From Nocardia rosealba (GTDB lineage: Bacteria > Actinomycetota > Actinomycetes > Mycobacteriales > Mycobacteriaceae), in the NCBI RefSeq assembly GCF_020216065.1, contig NZ_JAIWNA010000002.1, positions 186,001 to 250,000 of the forward strand: a stretch of 64,000 bases of DNA. The letters are read 5' to 3'. Shown here in pieces: positions 38,431 to 47,295 of the stretch; the first letter of the stretch is position 1; every line of letters begins with the position of its first letter. The translations under genes were made by a program, and so were the position numbers. The notes under the pieces were generated by a model that was given only the letters and a program-made list of their open reading frames with translations, did not search any database and was not told where the DNA came from.

Positions 38431-39719
38431 CCGCGCCGCGGCAGCACGCGCTCGTCATCGGCGCCGGGGTCGCCGGGCTGCTGGCGGCGCGGGTGCTCGC
38501 CGAGCGTTTCGACCGGGTCACCGTGGTGGAACGCGACGAGCTGGACGCGAAAGAGACTGTGCGCCGCGGTGTTCCGCAGGCCTGGCATCTGCACGGCCTG
38601 CTCGACCGGGGCCGCCGGATCATGGAGGAGCTGTATCCGGGCTTCACCGAGGAGGCCGTCTCCGACGGAGCGACCGTGGCCGAAGTGCTCGTCGGCACCC
38701 GCTGGTATGTCGGCGGTTCCCGGCTGGCGGCGGGCGCGACCGGACTCACCTCGCTGATCGCGACCCGGTCGCTGCTCGAAACCGTCCTGCGCAGGCGCAC
38801 CCTGCGGATGCCGGGTATCGAACTGCTGACCAGGACGACCGTGCAGGGCCTGGTCGGCGACGCCCAGCGAGTGCGCGCCGTCCGGGTGACCGGCCCGGCG
38901 GGGGAGCAGACCCTGGCGGCCGATCTGATCGTCGACGCCAGCGGCCGCGGCTCACGAATCACCCTGTGGCTCACCGCGATCGGTGCGAACGTGCCCGACG
39001 AGGAACGCCTGGAGGTCGACCTCGGCTACGCGTCGCGGTTCTTCCGGCACCGGCCGGGCCAGCTCGACGGCCAGGCCTCGGTGATCGTGTCGACCGGTGC
39101 CGACGGGCGCGGTGGCGGCGCGGTGCGGGTGGAGGGTGACCGCTGGCACGTCACCCTTGCCGGGATGCTCGGCGATCATCCACCGACCGACGACCAGGGG
39201 TTCCGCGCGTACGCCGCGTCGCTGTCGGCGCCCGATATCCACACCATCGTGGTCGGCTCCGACGCGCTCGGCGAGCCGGTCCCGTACCGCTTCCGCACCG
39301 CCGTGCGCCGACGCTTCGACCGCCAGAGTGCCGCGCCCGCAGGGCTGCTCGTGCTCGGGGACGCCCAGTGCGCGTTCAACCCGCTCTACGCCCAGGGCAT
39401 GACAGTGGCCGCGCTGCAAGCCGCCGCTCTGCGGGACTGCCTCGACGCCGACGACCTGCCCGCCCGCTTCTACGCGGCCGCCGCCGACGCCGTCGCGGTG
39501 GCCTGGCAACTGGCCGCCGGCTCGGATCTGCGCCATCCGGGCGTCGAGGGCAGGCGCACCCTGCGCACCCGCCTCACCGCCGTCTTCGTGACCAGAGTGC
39601 AGCGCGTGGCCCACAACGATCCGCGCGTGGCCAGGACCTTCTTGCGAGTCGCCCACCTGGTCGACCCACCCGCCGCGCTCACCGCGCCGGGCATGCTGCG
39701 CCGCATCCTCCTGCCCTGA
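38427..39719 (+). CDS. FAD-dependent oxidoreductase (PHBH-fold, monooxygenase-like)
   Basis: 430 residues from GTG 38427 (GTGA overlap). An N-terminal Rossmann motif HALVIGAGVAGLLAARVL, LIVDASGRGS (DG motif) and LLVLGDAQCAFNPLYAQGM (GD motif) mark a group A flavoprotein. The GVPQAWHLHGLL segment is typical of the actinobacterial FAD-dependent oxidoreductases annotated as 2-polyprenyl-6-methoxyphenol-hydroxylase-like. There is no halogenase WxWxIP motif, so a hydroxylase or epoxidase is more likely than a halogenase. It sits between P450 genes. Confidence 0.85.
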   Translation: MTAPRQHALVIGAGVAGLLAARVLAERFDRVTVVERDELDAKETVRRGVPQAWHLHGLLDRGRRIMEELYPGFTEEAVSDGATVAEVLVGTRWYVGGSRLAAGATGLTSLIATRSLLETVLRRRTLRMPGIELLTRTTVQGLVGDAQRVRAVRVTGPAGEQTLAADLIVDASGRGSRITLWLTAIGANVPDEERLEVDLGYASRFFRHRPGQLDGQASVIVSTGADGRGGGAVRVEGDRWHVTLAGMLGDHPPTDDQGFRAYAASLSAPDIHTIVVGSDALGEPVPYRFRTAVRRRFDRQSAAPAGLLVLGDAQCAFNPLYAQGMTVAALQAAALRDCLDADDLPARFYAAAADAVAVAWQLAAGSDLRHPGVEGRRTLRTRLTAVFVTRVQRVAHNDPRVARTFLRVAHLVDPPAALTAPGMLRRILLP

Positions 39720-39744
39720 CCACCACCCACGAGGAGACCCACCC

Positions 39745-40992
39745 ATGACCTCCACGATCGACACCGACGCCGTCCAGACCGCTCTGATCCAGCTGTTCGG
39801 CCCCGACGGCCGCGCCGACCCTTACCGCCCCGCCCGCGTACTGCGCGAAGCGGGCCCGATCCACCAGACTCCACTCGGCCATCACGTGCTCACCCGCTAC
39901 GAGGACTGCGCGGCGGTGCTGTCGACCACCGCGTGGAGCCACGCCGAGGAGGCGGCGATGATGCACCCGACGGTGTCGCCGGAGAACGCCCCCGAGGAAC
40001 TGCCCACGTCGTTCCTGTGGATGGAGCCGCCGGACCACACCCGCCTGCGCAACCTCGTGACCAAGGGATTCACCCCGCGCATGGTGACCCGATTGCGGCC
40101 CCGGATCGAGCAGTTGTGCGAACAGCTCGTCGACGACGCCGTGGCCGCGGGCGAATTCGACCTCGTCGAACTGATCGCCTACCCGCTGCCGTTGATCATC
40201 GCCTGCGAGCTGATCGGTGTGCCGAAGGAGGCCTACGACCAGGTGCACCGCTGGTCGCAGGACCTGGCCCGCGGCTTCGATCACGACTACACGCTGCCCG
40301 AGGAATGCCTGCGGGCGCGCAGTGCGGCCTCGCGCGGATTCATGGGCTACTTCCGTGAGCTGCTCAACGAACGCCGCGTCAGCCCACGCGACGATCTGCT
40401 CAGCGCGCTGTCCCAGGTCGAGGATCGCGGTGACGTGCTCTCCGAACAGGAACTGCTCGCCACCTGCATCACCACCTTCGTCGCCGGGCACGAGACCACC
40501 GCCAATCTCATCGGCACCGGCATGCTGCGCCTGCTGCGCAACCCCGACCAGATCCAGGTGCTGCGTGAACGTCCCGAGATGCTCGCCCACGCACCCGACG
40601 AACTGCTGCGCCTCGACCCGTCGGTGCAGATCACCACGCGCGCCGCGACCCGGCCGATCACCGTCGCCGGGCACCGGTTCGAGCAAGGCGAAGGTGTTGT
40701 GGTGCTGATCAATTCGAGCAACCACGACCCCGCCGCCTTCCCCGACCCGGAGCGGCTGGACGTGACCCGATACTCCGACCCGAAGAACCCGGCCAAGAAG
40801 CACCTGGGCTTCAGCCTCGGCATCCACTACTGCCTCGGCGCCCCGCTGGCACTGCTCGAGATGGAGATCCTGCTCGACGTACTGTTGCGCAAGGTCGGCT
40901 CGCTGGAACTGCGCAGCGAGAATCCGCCGTTCAAGCCGAATGTCGTCATCCGCGGCCTGGAATCGCTACCTGTAGCCGTCACCCCGGCCTGA
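39745..40992 (+). CDS. Cytochrome P450
   Basis: 415 residues from ATG 39745, with GAGGAG about 10 nt upstream. The I-helix is TFVAGHETTANL, the haem loop FSLGIHYCLGAPLALLEME. It is the last gene of the P450 operon, 25 bp after the flavoprotein. A 7-bp hairpin (41007-41013 with 41020-41026) lies across its downstream border with the convergent dienelactone hydrolase, a weak terminator candidate. Confidence 0.93.
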   Translation: MTSTIDTDAVQTALIQLFGPDGRADPYRPARVLREAGPIHQTPLGHHVLTRYEDCAAVLSTTAWSHAEEAAMMHPTVSPENAPEELPTSFLWMEPPDHTRLRNLVTKGFTPRMVTRLRPRIEQLCEQLVDDAVAAGEFDLVELIAYPLPLIIACELIGVPKEAYDQVHRWSQDLARGFDHDYTLPEECLRARSAASRGFMGYFRELLNERRVSPRDDLLSALSQVEDRGDVLSEQELLATCITTFVAGHETTANLIGTGMLRLLRNPDQIQVLRERPEMLAHAPDELLRLDPSVQITTRAATRPITVAGHRFEQGEGVVVLINSSNHDPAAFPDPERLDVTRYSDPKNPAKKHLGFSLGIHYCLGAPLALLEMEILLDVLLRKVGSLELRSENPPFKPNVVIRGLESLPVAVTPA

Positions 40993-41011
40993 GCGACGAG
41001 TTGGTCGGCGG

Positions 41012-41758
41012 CTACCGGGAGCCGCCACCGTTGCCCAGTGCGCGGCCGAGGAGGGGGAGCAGCCGGTCCCAATGACGTCGCAGCGCGGCGGGATCGAAGT
41101 CGTCGGTGTCGGACATGGTGAAGCCGTGCACGGTGCCGGGGTAGATCTCGGAGGTGTATTCGACGCCTGCGGCAGCCAATGCCTGGTCGAGCAGGCGCAG
41201 ACCCTCGGGCGTCAGATCGGTTTCGGCGTGGCCGAAATGGACTTCGGCGGCGAGTTCGGAGAGATTGTCGAGTCCGTCGGCACCTACCGGGGCGTGGAAT
41301 GCGGCGAGGGCAGTCACCCGGCCGGGGTCGGTTACAGCGGTGCGCACCGCCAGGAGCCCACCTATGCAATAACCCGTCACTGCAACGGGTCCGGCGCTGA
41401 CCTCGGGTCGGGTGGTGAGGAACTCGAGGTAGGCGTCGGCGTCGCGGAGGACGAGTTCGGCGGTGTGTGCCTCGATCAAGGGCATCAGCTGGGCGAACAA
41501 AGCAGGGCGGGCGTCTGCTCCGATGTGTTCGGGCAGTTCGATCACCGGTGCCGGGCCGTGCCGGTAGAAGACGTTGGGGACGAGCACGTAATACCCGTGC
41601 CCGGCCAGTTCCTCGGCCATCTCCCGCAGCACGGGCCGCACACCGAAACCGTCCGGGTACATCAGTACCCCCGGGAATTGCTCGCCGGAGTCGGGGAAGG
41701 CGGCGAACGCGTCCGCGTGGCCGTCGAGGGTGGGGATCTGCAGCGACTCGGTATGCAT
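41012..41758 (-). CDS. Dienelactone hydrolase family protein
   Basis: 248 residues from ATG 41758, with AGGAG 5-6 nt upstream. The catalytic Cys sits in VTGYCIGGLLAV (GYCxGG) and the His in YPGTVHGF, the triad pattern of dienelactone hydrolases. The open frame extends to 41893, without conserved sequence. It is cytoplasmic. Such enzymes hydrolyse dienelactones or other esters. It is convergent with the P450 operon. The 234-bp gap up to the imine-reductase gene contains only a 6-bp hairpin near 41850. Confidence 0.9.
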   Translation of the reverse strand: MHTESLQIPTLDGHADAFAAFPDSGEQFPGVLMYPDGFGVRPVLREMAEELAGHGYYVLVPNVFYRHGPAPVIELPEHIGADARPALFAQLMPLIEAHTAELVLRDADAYLEFLTTRPEVSAGPVAVTGYCIGGLLAVRTAVTDPGRVTALAAFHAPVGADGLDNLSELAAEVHFGHAETDLTPEGLRLLDQALAAAGVEYTSEIYPGTVHGFTMSDTDDFDPAALRRHWDRLLPLLGRALGNGGGSR

Positions 41759-41992
41759 GGATTCTCCTGTCGTGGTTGATGTGTGGAGCTTGTGATCAAC
41801 ACGAAAGGAGGCGGAGCCCGCGCAGCGGCGCTGGATCTTCGATCGGACGTCGGGCCCTCGGCCCGTGCAGTGCTCAGAAGAGCACCGGGTCACCGATCCG
41901 TGTGTGGCGCAAGGCCGTCCCGGTAGTCATCGACACCCACCATAGCCCCCACGGGAAACAGTCGCCGCCGCTCACCGACAGGAGCCGCTCGA

Positions 41993-42856
41993 TCAGCGGC
42001 GTAGGAGGTCGACGACGCCGGTGGTCGACTCGTTCCCGCCGCCCTCGGCGACCCGACGTTCCATCAGTGTCATGAAGGGCTCGAGAAGTTCCGGGCTGAC
42101 GCCCTGTTCCCGGGCGGTACGTCGCAGCGTGTCGTTCGTCGTGGCCATCATCGCCAGGTTCGACTCCACGTCCTGCGTGTAGTCCCCGCTCGCCAGCTGC
42201 GCGGCGGTGCCGAAGGCGTAGCCGGCCATCGCCTGCTGGTAGGCCACCATGAGCGGCGCGAATTCGACCGGTGAGATGTCCTCGCCACCGATGAGTGCGA
42301 ACGCGTGTGCGGCGCCCGCGAACATGCCCCACATCGCGCTGAGCAGCGCGATGTCGTACAGCGCTGCGAAACCGGCGTCGGTGCCGACGTAGGTGACACC
42401 GGCAGGCACCGCCAAGGCCTCGGCGTGAGTCTCGTGCAGCCGCGCCGAACCGCTGTAGAAGACGTACGCACCCGAGTCGGCTGCGCCGATCATGGAGGGG
42501 ACGGCCATGATCCCGCCGTCCAGGAAATTCCCGCCGCGCCCGGTGATCCACTCGGCGAGCGCACGGGCCTCGGCGGGTGTGCTCGTGGTCAGGTTGACGA
42601 TGTCGCGGCCGGTCAGATCGACGCCGTCGAGGGTCGCGCGCACCGACGCGTCGTCGAGGAGACACACCACCACGAGCGTGTTCGCGCTGACGGCTTCGGC
42701 AACGGTCGCGGCGACCGCCGCCCCCACCGGCGCCCGCCTGGGACTGCGGTTCCACACGGTGACGGTGTATCCCGCCGCGAGCCACGAACGGGTGAGGGCC
42801 GAGCCCATGTCGCCGAGCCCGAGGACGGTGAGCGCTTTATTTTTGTTGTCGGACAT
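41993..42856 (-). CDS. NAD(P)-dependent oxidoreductase, imine-reductase-like
   Basis: 287 residues with a beta-hydroxyacid-dehydrogenase/6PGDH-type Rossmann domain (VLGLGDMGSALTRSWLAAG, VWNRSP). The C-terminal helical segment LYDIALLSAMWGM is the pattern of NADPH imine reductases, with Asp at the proton-donor position. Length fits that family. The substrate is unknown; family members reduce cyclic imines. The start ATG 42856 faces an HxlR regulator across 99 bp containing an inverted repeat, the layout of a regulator and its target. Confidence 0.88.
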   Translation of the reverse strand: MSDNKNKALTVLGLGDMGSALTRSWLAAGYTVTVWNRSPRRAPVGAAVAATVAEAVSANTLVVVCLLDDASVRATLDGVDLTGRDIVNLTTSTPAEARALAEWITGRGGNFLDGGIMAVPSMIGAADSGAYVFYSGSARLHETHAEALAVPAGVTYVGTDAGFAALYDIALLSAMWGMFAGAAHAFALIGGEDISPVEFAPLMVAYQQAMAGYAFGTAAQLASGDYTQDVESNLAMMATTNDTLRRTAREQGVSPELLEPFMTLMERRVAEGGGNESTTGVVDLLRR

Positions 42857-42890
42857 GCGGTTTAGTGTTGGCGTGGCATCCGGGCCGAAC

Positions 42891-42920
42891 AAGTACGCAC
42901 ACCGAAGTGGGTGCGCACTT
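42891..42920. promoter_or_regulatory. Inverted repeat, candidate HxlR operator
   Basis: Arms AAGTACGCAC (42891-42900) and GTGCGCACTT (42911-42920) match as an inverted repeat at 9 of 10 positions with a 10-nt spacer. It sits in the 99-bp divergent gap, 35 bp from each of the two start codons, where a dimeric HxlR-type regulator would control both genes. Confidence 0.55.
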
Positions 42921-42955
42921 CCGGGATAGCGAACAGGTAGAGGGAAGGAACCATC

Positions 42956-43306
42956 GTGCCGATCACACGCAGGCCGGGCGCGTACCGATGCGGACTCGAC
43001 GCCACCATGTCGGTACTCAACGGCAAGTGGAAGATGATGATCCTCTGGCCGCTGAGCGAACGCCCCCACCGCTTCGGTGAGTTGCGCCGTGAGGTGAACG
43101 GCGTCACCGAGAAGGTCCTCACCACGCAACTGCGCGAGCTGGAGGCCGACGGGATCGTCCATCGCACGGTGTACAACGAGGTACCACCCCGCGTCGAGTA
43201 CTCCCTGACCCCACTCGGCGAACTCCTCAACAACGCACTGCTCCCCTTGGAGGCATGGGGGCGCGAACACCTCATGGGTGAAGAGGTCGTCCGGTCGGGT
43301 TCCTGA
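42956..43306 (+). CDS. HxlR-family winged-helix transcriptional regulator
   Basis: 116 residues from GTG 42956. The pattern is HxlR: an N-terminal Cys (YRCGLDATMSVLNGKWKMMIL), LSERPHRFGELRREV, the recognition helix VTEKVLTTQLRELEADGIVHR and the wing VEYSLTPLG. It is a small DNA-binding dimer; in several members the N-terminal Cys senses electrophiles or oxidants. It diverges from the imine-reductase-like gene, its probable target. Confidence 0.92.
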   Translation: MPITRRPGAYRCGLDATMSVLNGKWKMMILWPLSERPHRFGELRREVNGVTEKVLTTQLRELEADGIVHRTVYNEVPPRVEYSLTPLGELLNNALLPLEAWGREHLMGEEVVRSGS

Positions 43307-43317
43307 ACCGGTTCAGG
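43302..43317. repeat. Perfect 16-bp palindrome across two convergent stop codons
   Basis: CCTGAACCGGTTCAGG reads the same on both strands. It contains the TGA of the HxlR gene (43304-43306) and the TGA of the opposite gene (43313-43315 read on the minus strand). It could fold as a short hairpin in either transcript, or be a protein site. There is no U-tract. Confidence 0.6.
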
Positions 43318-43873
43318 TGGTCGACGTCGGCCACTTGCGCGGTATTCCCAGAATGGCGCCGACGCTGCGGATCGCCGACATCACCGCCCGAATATCGTCG
43401 GGTCCTTGCCCGAAAGCCTCGGTGCGGTCATCGATGCGGAAGGGGCACAGGTAGGTGTGCGGGCGATTCGGATCCCGGCGCGGCCGCGCGATGGTGACGA
43501 CTACCGGGCCCGAGGGAGTTTGGACTGCGCGGGCTCCCAGCGGCGGACCGAAAGCGCGGGGGTCGGCCGCACCCGCGCCTGAAGCGTTGGGCAGTAGCCG
43601 AGGTAGCGCAGGTGTTCTCGGCTGACCGGCCGCTGCTCTGTTGGGCAAGTCGACTCGGGTCGCGGTGTTTTCGACCTCCACAAGTGCGGCGTAGACGGCG
43701 GCCAACCTGTTCGGGCCCCGGACCTTGTGTTCACGGCTACCGCCGACCCGATATGTGCACATCCAGTCGTGCGTCGATGCGTCGTGTCGTGGCTCGCCGA
43801 TCTCTATGCGCACCTCCCGTTCGCCGTCCCTGACGGCAGTCACGACGATCACTTCGCCCCGTTCGTTGTTCAC
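43313..43873 (-). CDS. Conserved-looking hypothetical protein
   Basis: 186 residues from GTG 43873, preceded by a strong AGGAGG. It has two similar halves separated by an Ala/Pro-rich linker: GEVIVVTAVRDGEREVRIEIG ... WMCTYRV and GPVVVTIARPRRDPNRPHTYLCPFRI. Each half reads as a beta-rich segment with a Cys before an aromatic. It looks like an internal duplication of a DUF6968-type domain. No enzymatic motif, signal peptide or membrane helix was seen. Function unknown. Confidence 0.6.
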   Translation of the reverse strand: MNNERGEVIVVTAVRDGEREVRIEIGEPRHDASTHDWMCTYRVGGSREHKVRGPNRLAAVYAALVEVENTATRVDLPNRAAAGQPRTPALPRLLPNASGAGAADPRAFGPPLGARAVQTPSGPVVVTIARPRRDPNRPHTYLCPFRIDDRTEAFGQGPDDIRAVMSAIRSVGAILGIPRKWPTSTT

Positions 43874-44009
43874 TGATCCTCCTGAATACGGAATGACTCC
43901 GCGTGTGGACGGCGATGCCATGGCCGGACCGCTGCCCGGACAGATCCGTATCGGGGCGGAGGTTCAGCGACTGTGCTGCTCCGGATTTCCGCGACACGGT
44001 GAAAGCGGC

Positions 44010-45041
44010 TCAAGGTGTCCGGCTCCCGATCGATTGCGCCAGGAACGGCCAGGAAGTACGCAGATCGTCTTCCCAGTAGCCCCACGAATGCGTACCCACC
44101 GGCCGCTCGTCCAGAGTCACCGGGATGTCCAACTCGCGCAATCGATGTGCGAGGTTCATCGTGCAGAAGTGCACTGCGGCCTCGATCGGCCCGCCGAAGG
44201 CGATCTGGATCGGCAGCGGAATTCTGCCGTCCCGCACGCGCGGATCGGTCGGCGTGTCGTGGGGTGCGGCGGGGATTCCGCTCCCGGTGCTCAGGTAGAT
44301 CGCGGTGCCGCGCAGCCCCTCCGCGTTGACCAGCGGATCGTTGGCGCGCCACAACGGCCCGGTACGCGGGCCCCACATGTTCTCGACGCTCTGCGCGCCG
44401 CCCCAGTTCTCCACCGTGATCCGCACGAATTCCTGCCCGATGGGGTCCGAGGTCTGCGCGCAGCCGCTGTAGGAGGCCACGCTGCGCCAGAACCCTGGTT
44501 TGGCGATCGCCAGATTCAGCACCGAGGTTCCGCTCATCGAAACCCCGACCAGGGTTCGGTTGCCGTCGGCGCGCAGGAAGTCCTCGATCACCGGTGGCAG
44601 CTCCTCGTTGAGGAAGGTCTGCCACTTGTTGCGCCCCAGCGCCGCATCGTCGCGCACCCAGTCGGTGTAGTAGGAGCTCGCGCCGTCGACCGGGGTGACG
44701 ACGTTGACGTCCTTGTCGCGCAGGAAGCTGACGGCATCGGTTTGCGCGTCCCAGCCGCTGCCACCGGGGCCGCCTTGTGAGCCGTTGAGAAGGTACATCG
44801 TGGGCCGCGGATTCGAGGTGTCGGCAGCACGGATGACCTGCAGCGGAATCGGCCTGTTCATGGCGGGGGAGTACACCGTCACGTTCAGCTGCCGGTCGTC
44901 GACCGCGTCGGCGGACAACACCCTGGCCGGCTCTGGTGCCGCGGTCGCGGAGGTGACCGAGCCGCCGAGTGCGCCGGCGATCAGGAGGCCCACAAGGGTC
45001 GATCGCAGGGTTGCTGTGCGGGTGGGACGATGTTGTCGCAC
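44010..45041 (-). CDS. Secreted mycolyltransferase/antigen-85-like esterase
   Basis: 343 residues from GTG 45041, preceded by AGAGG; ATG 45086 gives 358 and lacks a ribosome site. A signal peptide (Arg-rich start, LVGLLIAGALGGSVTSATAA) leads into an antigen-85-type alpha/beta hydrolase: GSQGGPGGSGWDAQTD, the nucleophile elbow VGVSMSGTSVL, and the His in GTHSWGYWEDDL. Such enzymes transfer mycolic acids onto trehalose or arabinogalactan at the cell envelope, so the host is probably a mycolate-containing actinomycete. Confidence 0.88.
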   Translation of the reverse strand: MRQHRPTRTATLRSTLVGLLIAGALGGSVTSATAAPEPARVLSADAVDDRQLNVTVYSPAMNRPIPLQVIRAADTSNPRPTMYLLNGSQGGPGGSGWDAQTDAVSFLRDKDVNVVTPVDGASSYYTDWVRDDAALGRNKWQTFLNEELPPVIEDFLRADGNRTLVGVSMSGTSVLNLAIAKPGFWRSVASYSGCAQTSDPIGQEFVRITVENWGGAQSVENMWGPRTGPLWRANDPLVNAEGLRGTAIYLSTGSGIPAAPHDTPTDPRVRDGRIPLPIQIAFGGPIEAAVHFCTMNLAHRLRELDIPVTLDERPVGTHSWGYWEDDLRTSWPFLAQSIGSRTP

Positions 45042-45321
45042 TGTCGAGAACCTCTCGTGCCGGTCGCGTCCTCCGGATGAGGACATCACAGGGTGTGCCA
45101 GGGACGGATCGGCTACGCGAAACGGCCCTGGCGGAAGTTCGCGCTGCCCCCGTCCGCGGTTTGGTCTTTCGGACAACTGGCGCAAGCACGCCGGGTCATC
45201 GCCTCGGTGCCACTGTTCATTGCGTTGATTCCAGGTCGGTGTCCTCAGCTGTAAACCTTTGTGTGCGAACGACTTCGGCGCATCGGTGCGGCGTGCGACA
45301 CTGGCACGGAGGTAGAGATCG

Positions 45322-46047
45322 GTGCGCGAGACCGGCCTGACGAACCCGCGAGGCCGGTCGATCGGGGAGGTCGTTGTGCTGCTGTTGGTCGACCCGGATT
45401 CGGAGTTGTCGTCCGCCGAGGAGCGTTTCGCCGACTGGGTCGCGTGGAGTCCGGCCCAGGCCGGTGTGGTGTTGCTCGACGTCAACGTTCCGTACCGCGG
45501 TCACAGCCGTCGGCTCGACGCGCTGATCTTCACCCGTCAGCGGTGTATCGCGGTCGAGATCAAGGGATTCCGCAGCGTTCAGCACGGGACGTTGATCATT
45601 CCGCCGAGCGGGCCGTGGGTGATGGACGACGGTGAGGTCGCCGACATCTACGGCAACGGCTACGACCACGACCCCGTCAGCCAGGTCCGCACGAACTCCT
45701 CGGCGGTGAAGAACTGGGCCACCAGCGCGACCCGGCGGCCGTGCTTCGTCTGGGGCCTGGTCGTGGTGATGCTGCTCCCCGGCCAGGATGTTCCGTCGCT
45801 GCAGGTCGACGCCCATCCGGAGAAGATCGACATCATCGTCGAAGACTTCGACGTGTTCCGGTATTACCTGCACCGGTTGGACGACCAGAAGGTGCAGTGG
45901 GACGCGGACCGGGTCCACACCCTGCTGACGCGCCTCGGTGTCGCGCATCGCTACGGCGGCCGTCGGGAGGCGATCGCTGCCGCGCTCGGCGAACCTGTAT
46001 ACCTCGACGACGGTGTTCCCGGTGCGACTCCACTGCGCCGCTACTGA
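45322..46047 (+). CDS. NERD-domain (nuclease-related) protein
   Basis: 241 residues from GTG 45322, with GGAGG about 9 nt upstream. The N-terminal half carries a NERD/PD-(D/E)XK-like core: an Asp in RRLDALIF and the Glu-x-Lys of CIAVEIKGFRS. The C-terminal half has no recognised domain. NERD proteins are thought to bind or cut nucleic acid, mostly without proof. It stands alone between two minus-strand genes. Confidence 0.75.
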   Translation: MRETGLTNPRGRSIGEVVVLLLVDPDSELSSAEERFADWVAWSPAQAGVVLLDVNVPYRGHSRRLDALIFTRQRCIAVEIKGFRSVQHGTLIIPPSGPWVMDDGEVADIYGNGYDHDPVSQVRTNSSAVKNWATSATRRPCFVWGLVVVMLLPGQDVPSLQVDAHPEKIDIIVEDFDVFRYYLHRLDDQKVQWDADRVHTLLTRLGVAHRYGGRREAIAAALGEPVYLDDGVPGATPLRRY

Positions 46048-46161
46048 AACGGCAGACCAAGCCTGCTCTGCTCGCCGCGGTGTCCGACGAAACCTGTGTA
46101 ATCGTCCTCGGTGAGCATCGGGTGCCGTGAGATCAGCGGAGGCTCGGGAGCTGCCGCCCCC

Positions 46162-47295
46162 TCACCTCTGCGGATGCAGGACCAGCACGGTGATCTCGCT
46201 GGGCGCGAACACTCGCATCGGCGGCCCCCAGTATCCGGTACCGCGGCTGGTGTAGAGCTGGGTGCCGTTCGCGTGGCTGCTCAATCCGGAGACGACCGGC
46301 TGGTCGAGTCGGACCAGGTAGTGGAACGGCCAGATCTGACCGCCGTGGGTGTGTCCGGAGATCTGCAGTTCCACTCCCGCCGCCGAACTGTCGGTGACCT
46401 GACTGGGCTGATGTGCGAACAGAACCACCGGCAAGCCCGGGTCGGTACCCGCGAGCGCGCCCGCGAGATCAGGGCCGTGGCCCGGCACATCGGCGCCCGT
46501 AGGGTCGTCGATCCCGGCAACGGTCAACCTGTCCCCGTCGCGTTCGATGGTCCGGTGCGCGTTGTGCAGCGGCTGCCACCCGATCGAGGTCATGTAGTCC
46601 AGCCACGACTGGGCATCGTCGAGGTACTCGTGATTGCCGGTGATGTAGAACCGACCCAGCGGCGCCCGCACCCCGGCGAGCGGAGCAACCTGATCGCGTC
46701 TTTCGTCCACCGAGCCGTCGACGAGGTCGCCCGCCAGTCCAACGATGTCGGGTCGCTGCGCGTTGACTTCCTCGACCACCCGTTGCGACCAGTCCTCCCG
46801 ATCCAGCGCCGCGAAGTGGGTGTCGGTGAGCACCACCACCCGCAATCCGTCGAGGCCCGGCGCCAGCCCCGGTATCGCGACGTCGACGGTGCGCACCTGC
46901 GGCACCCGCCGTGCCTCGTAGACGCCGTACCCGGTCAGCGCGACCGACATCACCACCACGGCGAGCGCGACAACTCGACTGGTACGAACTCCCCGTGCGC
47001 CGACCATCCGCAGCCCAGCACGGACCACCAGCCCGATCACCGACCAGCTGAACAGCACCCACACCACCCCCAGCAGGACGTCCCCGACGATCGCTGCCGA
47101 GTCGATCCGCGGGGGCCCGTGCCCGAGGATCAGCGCGGCCGGCAGGCAGATGTACCCGGCGACGAACGCCGCGGTGCCGACCCGGTAGAGCGGACCACTG
47201 CGTTCGGTGGGGGCGGCGATCAGCGCCCACCACGGCACAGCGAGCATTACCGCCGGAATCAACACGATCAGTACCAGTAAGACAGCGGAGCTCAC
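46162..47295 (-). CDS. Membrane-anchored metallophosphoesterase (YkuE-like)
   Basis: 377 residues from GTG 47295. About four hydrophobic segments occupy the first 125 residues (for example LLVLIVLIPAVMLAVPWWAL). The rest is a calcineurin-like phosphoesterase with VLTDTHF, LAGDLVDG, ITGNHEY and ISGHTHGGQ, all metal ligands present. This architecture is common in actinobacteria; substrates are mostly unknown, with phospholipid or nucleotide esters suggested. The catalytic domain side of the membrane cannot be told from sequence. Confidence 0.9.
   Translation of the reverse strand: MSSAVLLVLIVLIPAVMLAVPWWALIAAPTERSGPLYRVGTAAFVAGYICLPAALILGHGPPRIDSAAIVGDVLLGVVWVLFSWSVIGLVVRAGLRMVGARGVRTSRVVALAVVVMSVALTGYGVYEARRVPQVRTVDVAIPGLAPGLDGLRVVVLTDTHFAALDREDWSQRVVEEVNAQRPDIVGLAGDLVDGSVDERRDQVAPLAGVRAPLGRFYITGNHEYLDDAQSWLDYMTSIGWQPLHNAHRTIERDGDRLTVAGIDDPTGADVPGHGPDLAGALAGTDPGLPVVLFAHQPSQVTDSSAAGVELQISGHTHGGQIWPFHYLVRLDQPVVSGLSSHANGTQLYTSRGTGYWGPPMRVFAPSEITVLVLHPQR

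Noticed and set aside
38427..39719. Flavin-dependent halogenase
   Set aside because: The Rossmann, DG and GD motifs fit a group A flavoprotein, but no WxWxIP motif or halogenase Lys context is visible.
41840..41866. CGGGCC/GGCCCG hairpin downstream of the imine-reductase-like gene
   Set aside because: Only a 6-bp stem with no U-tract; such hairpins are expected by chance at this GC content.
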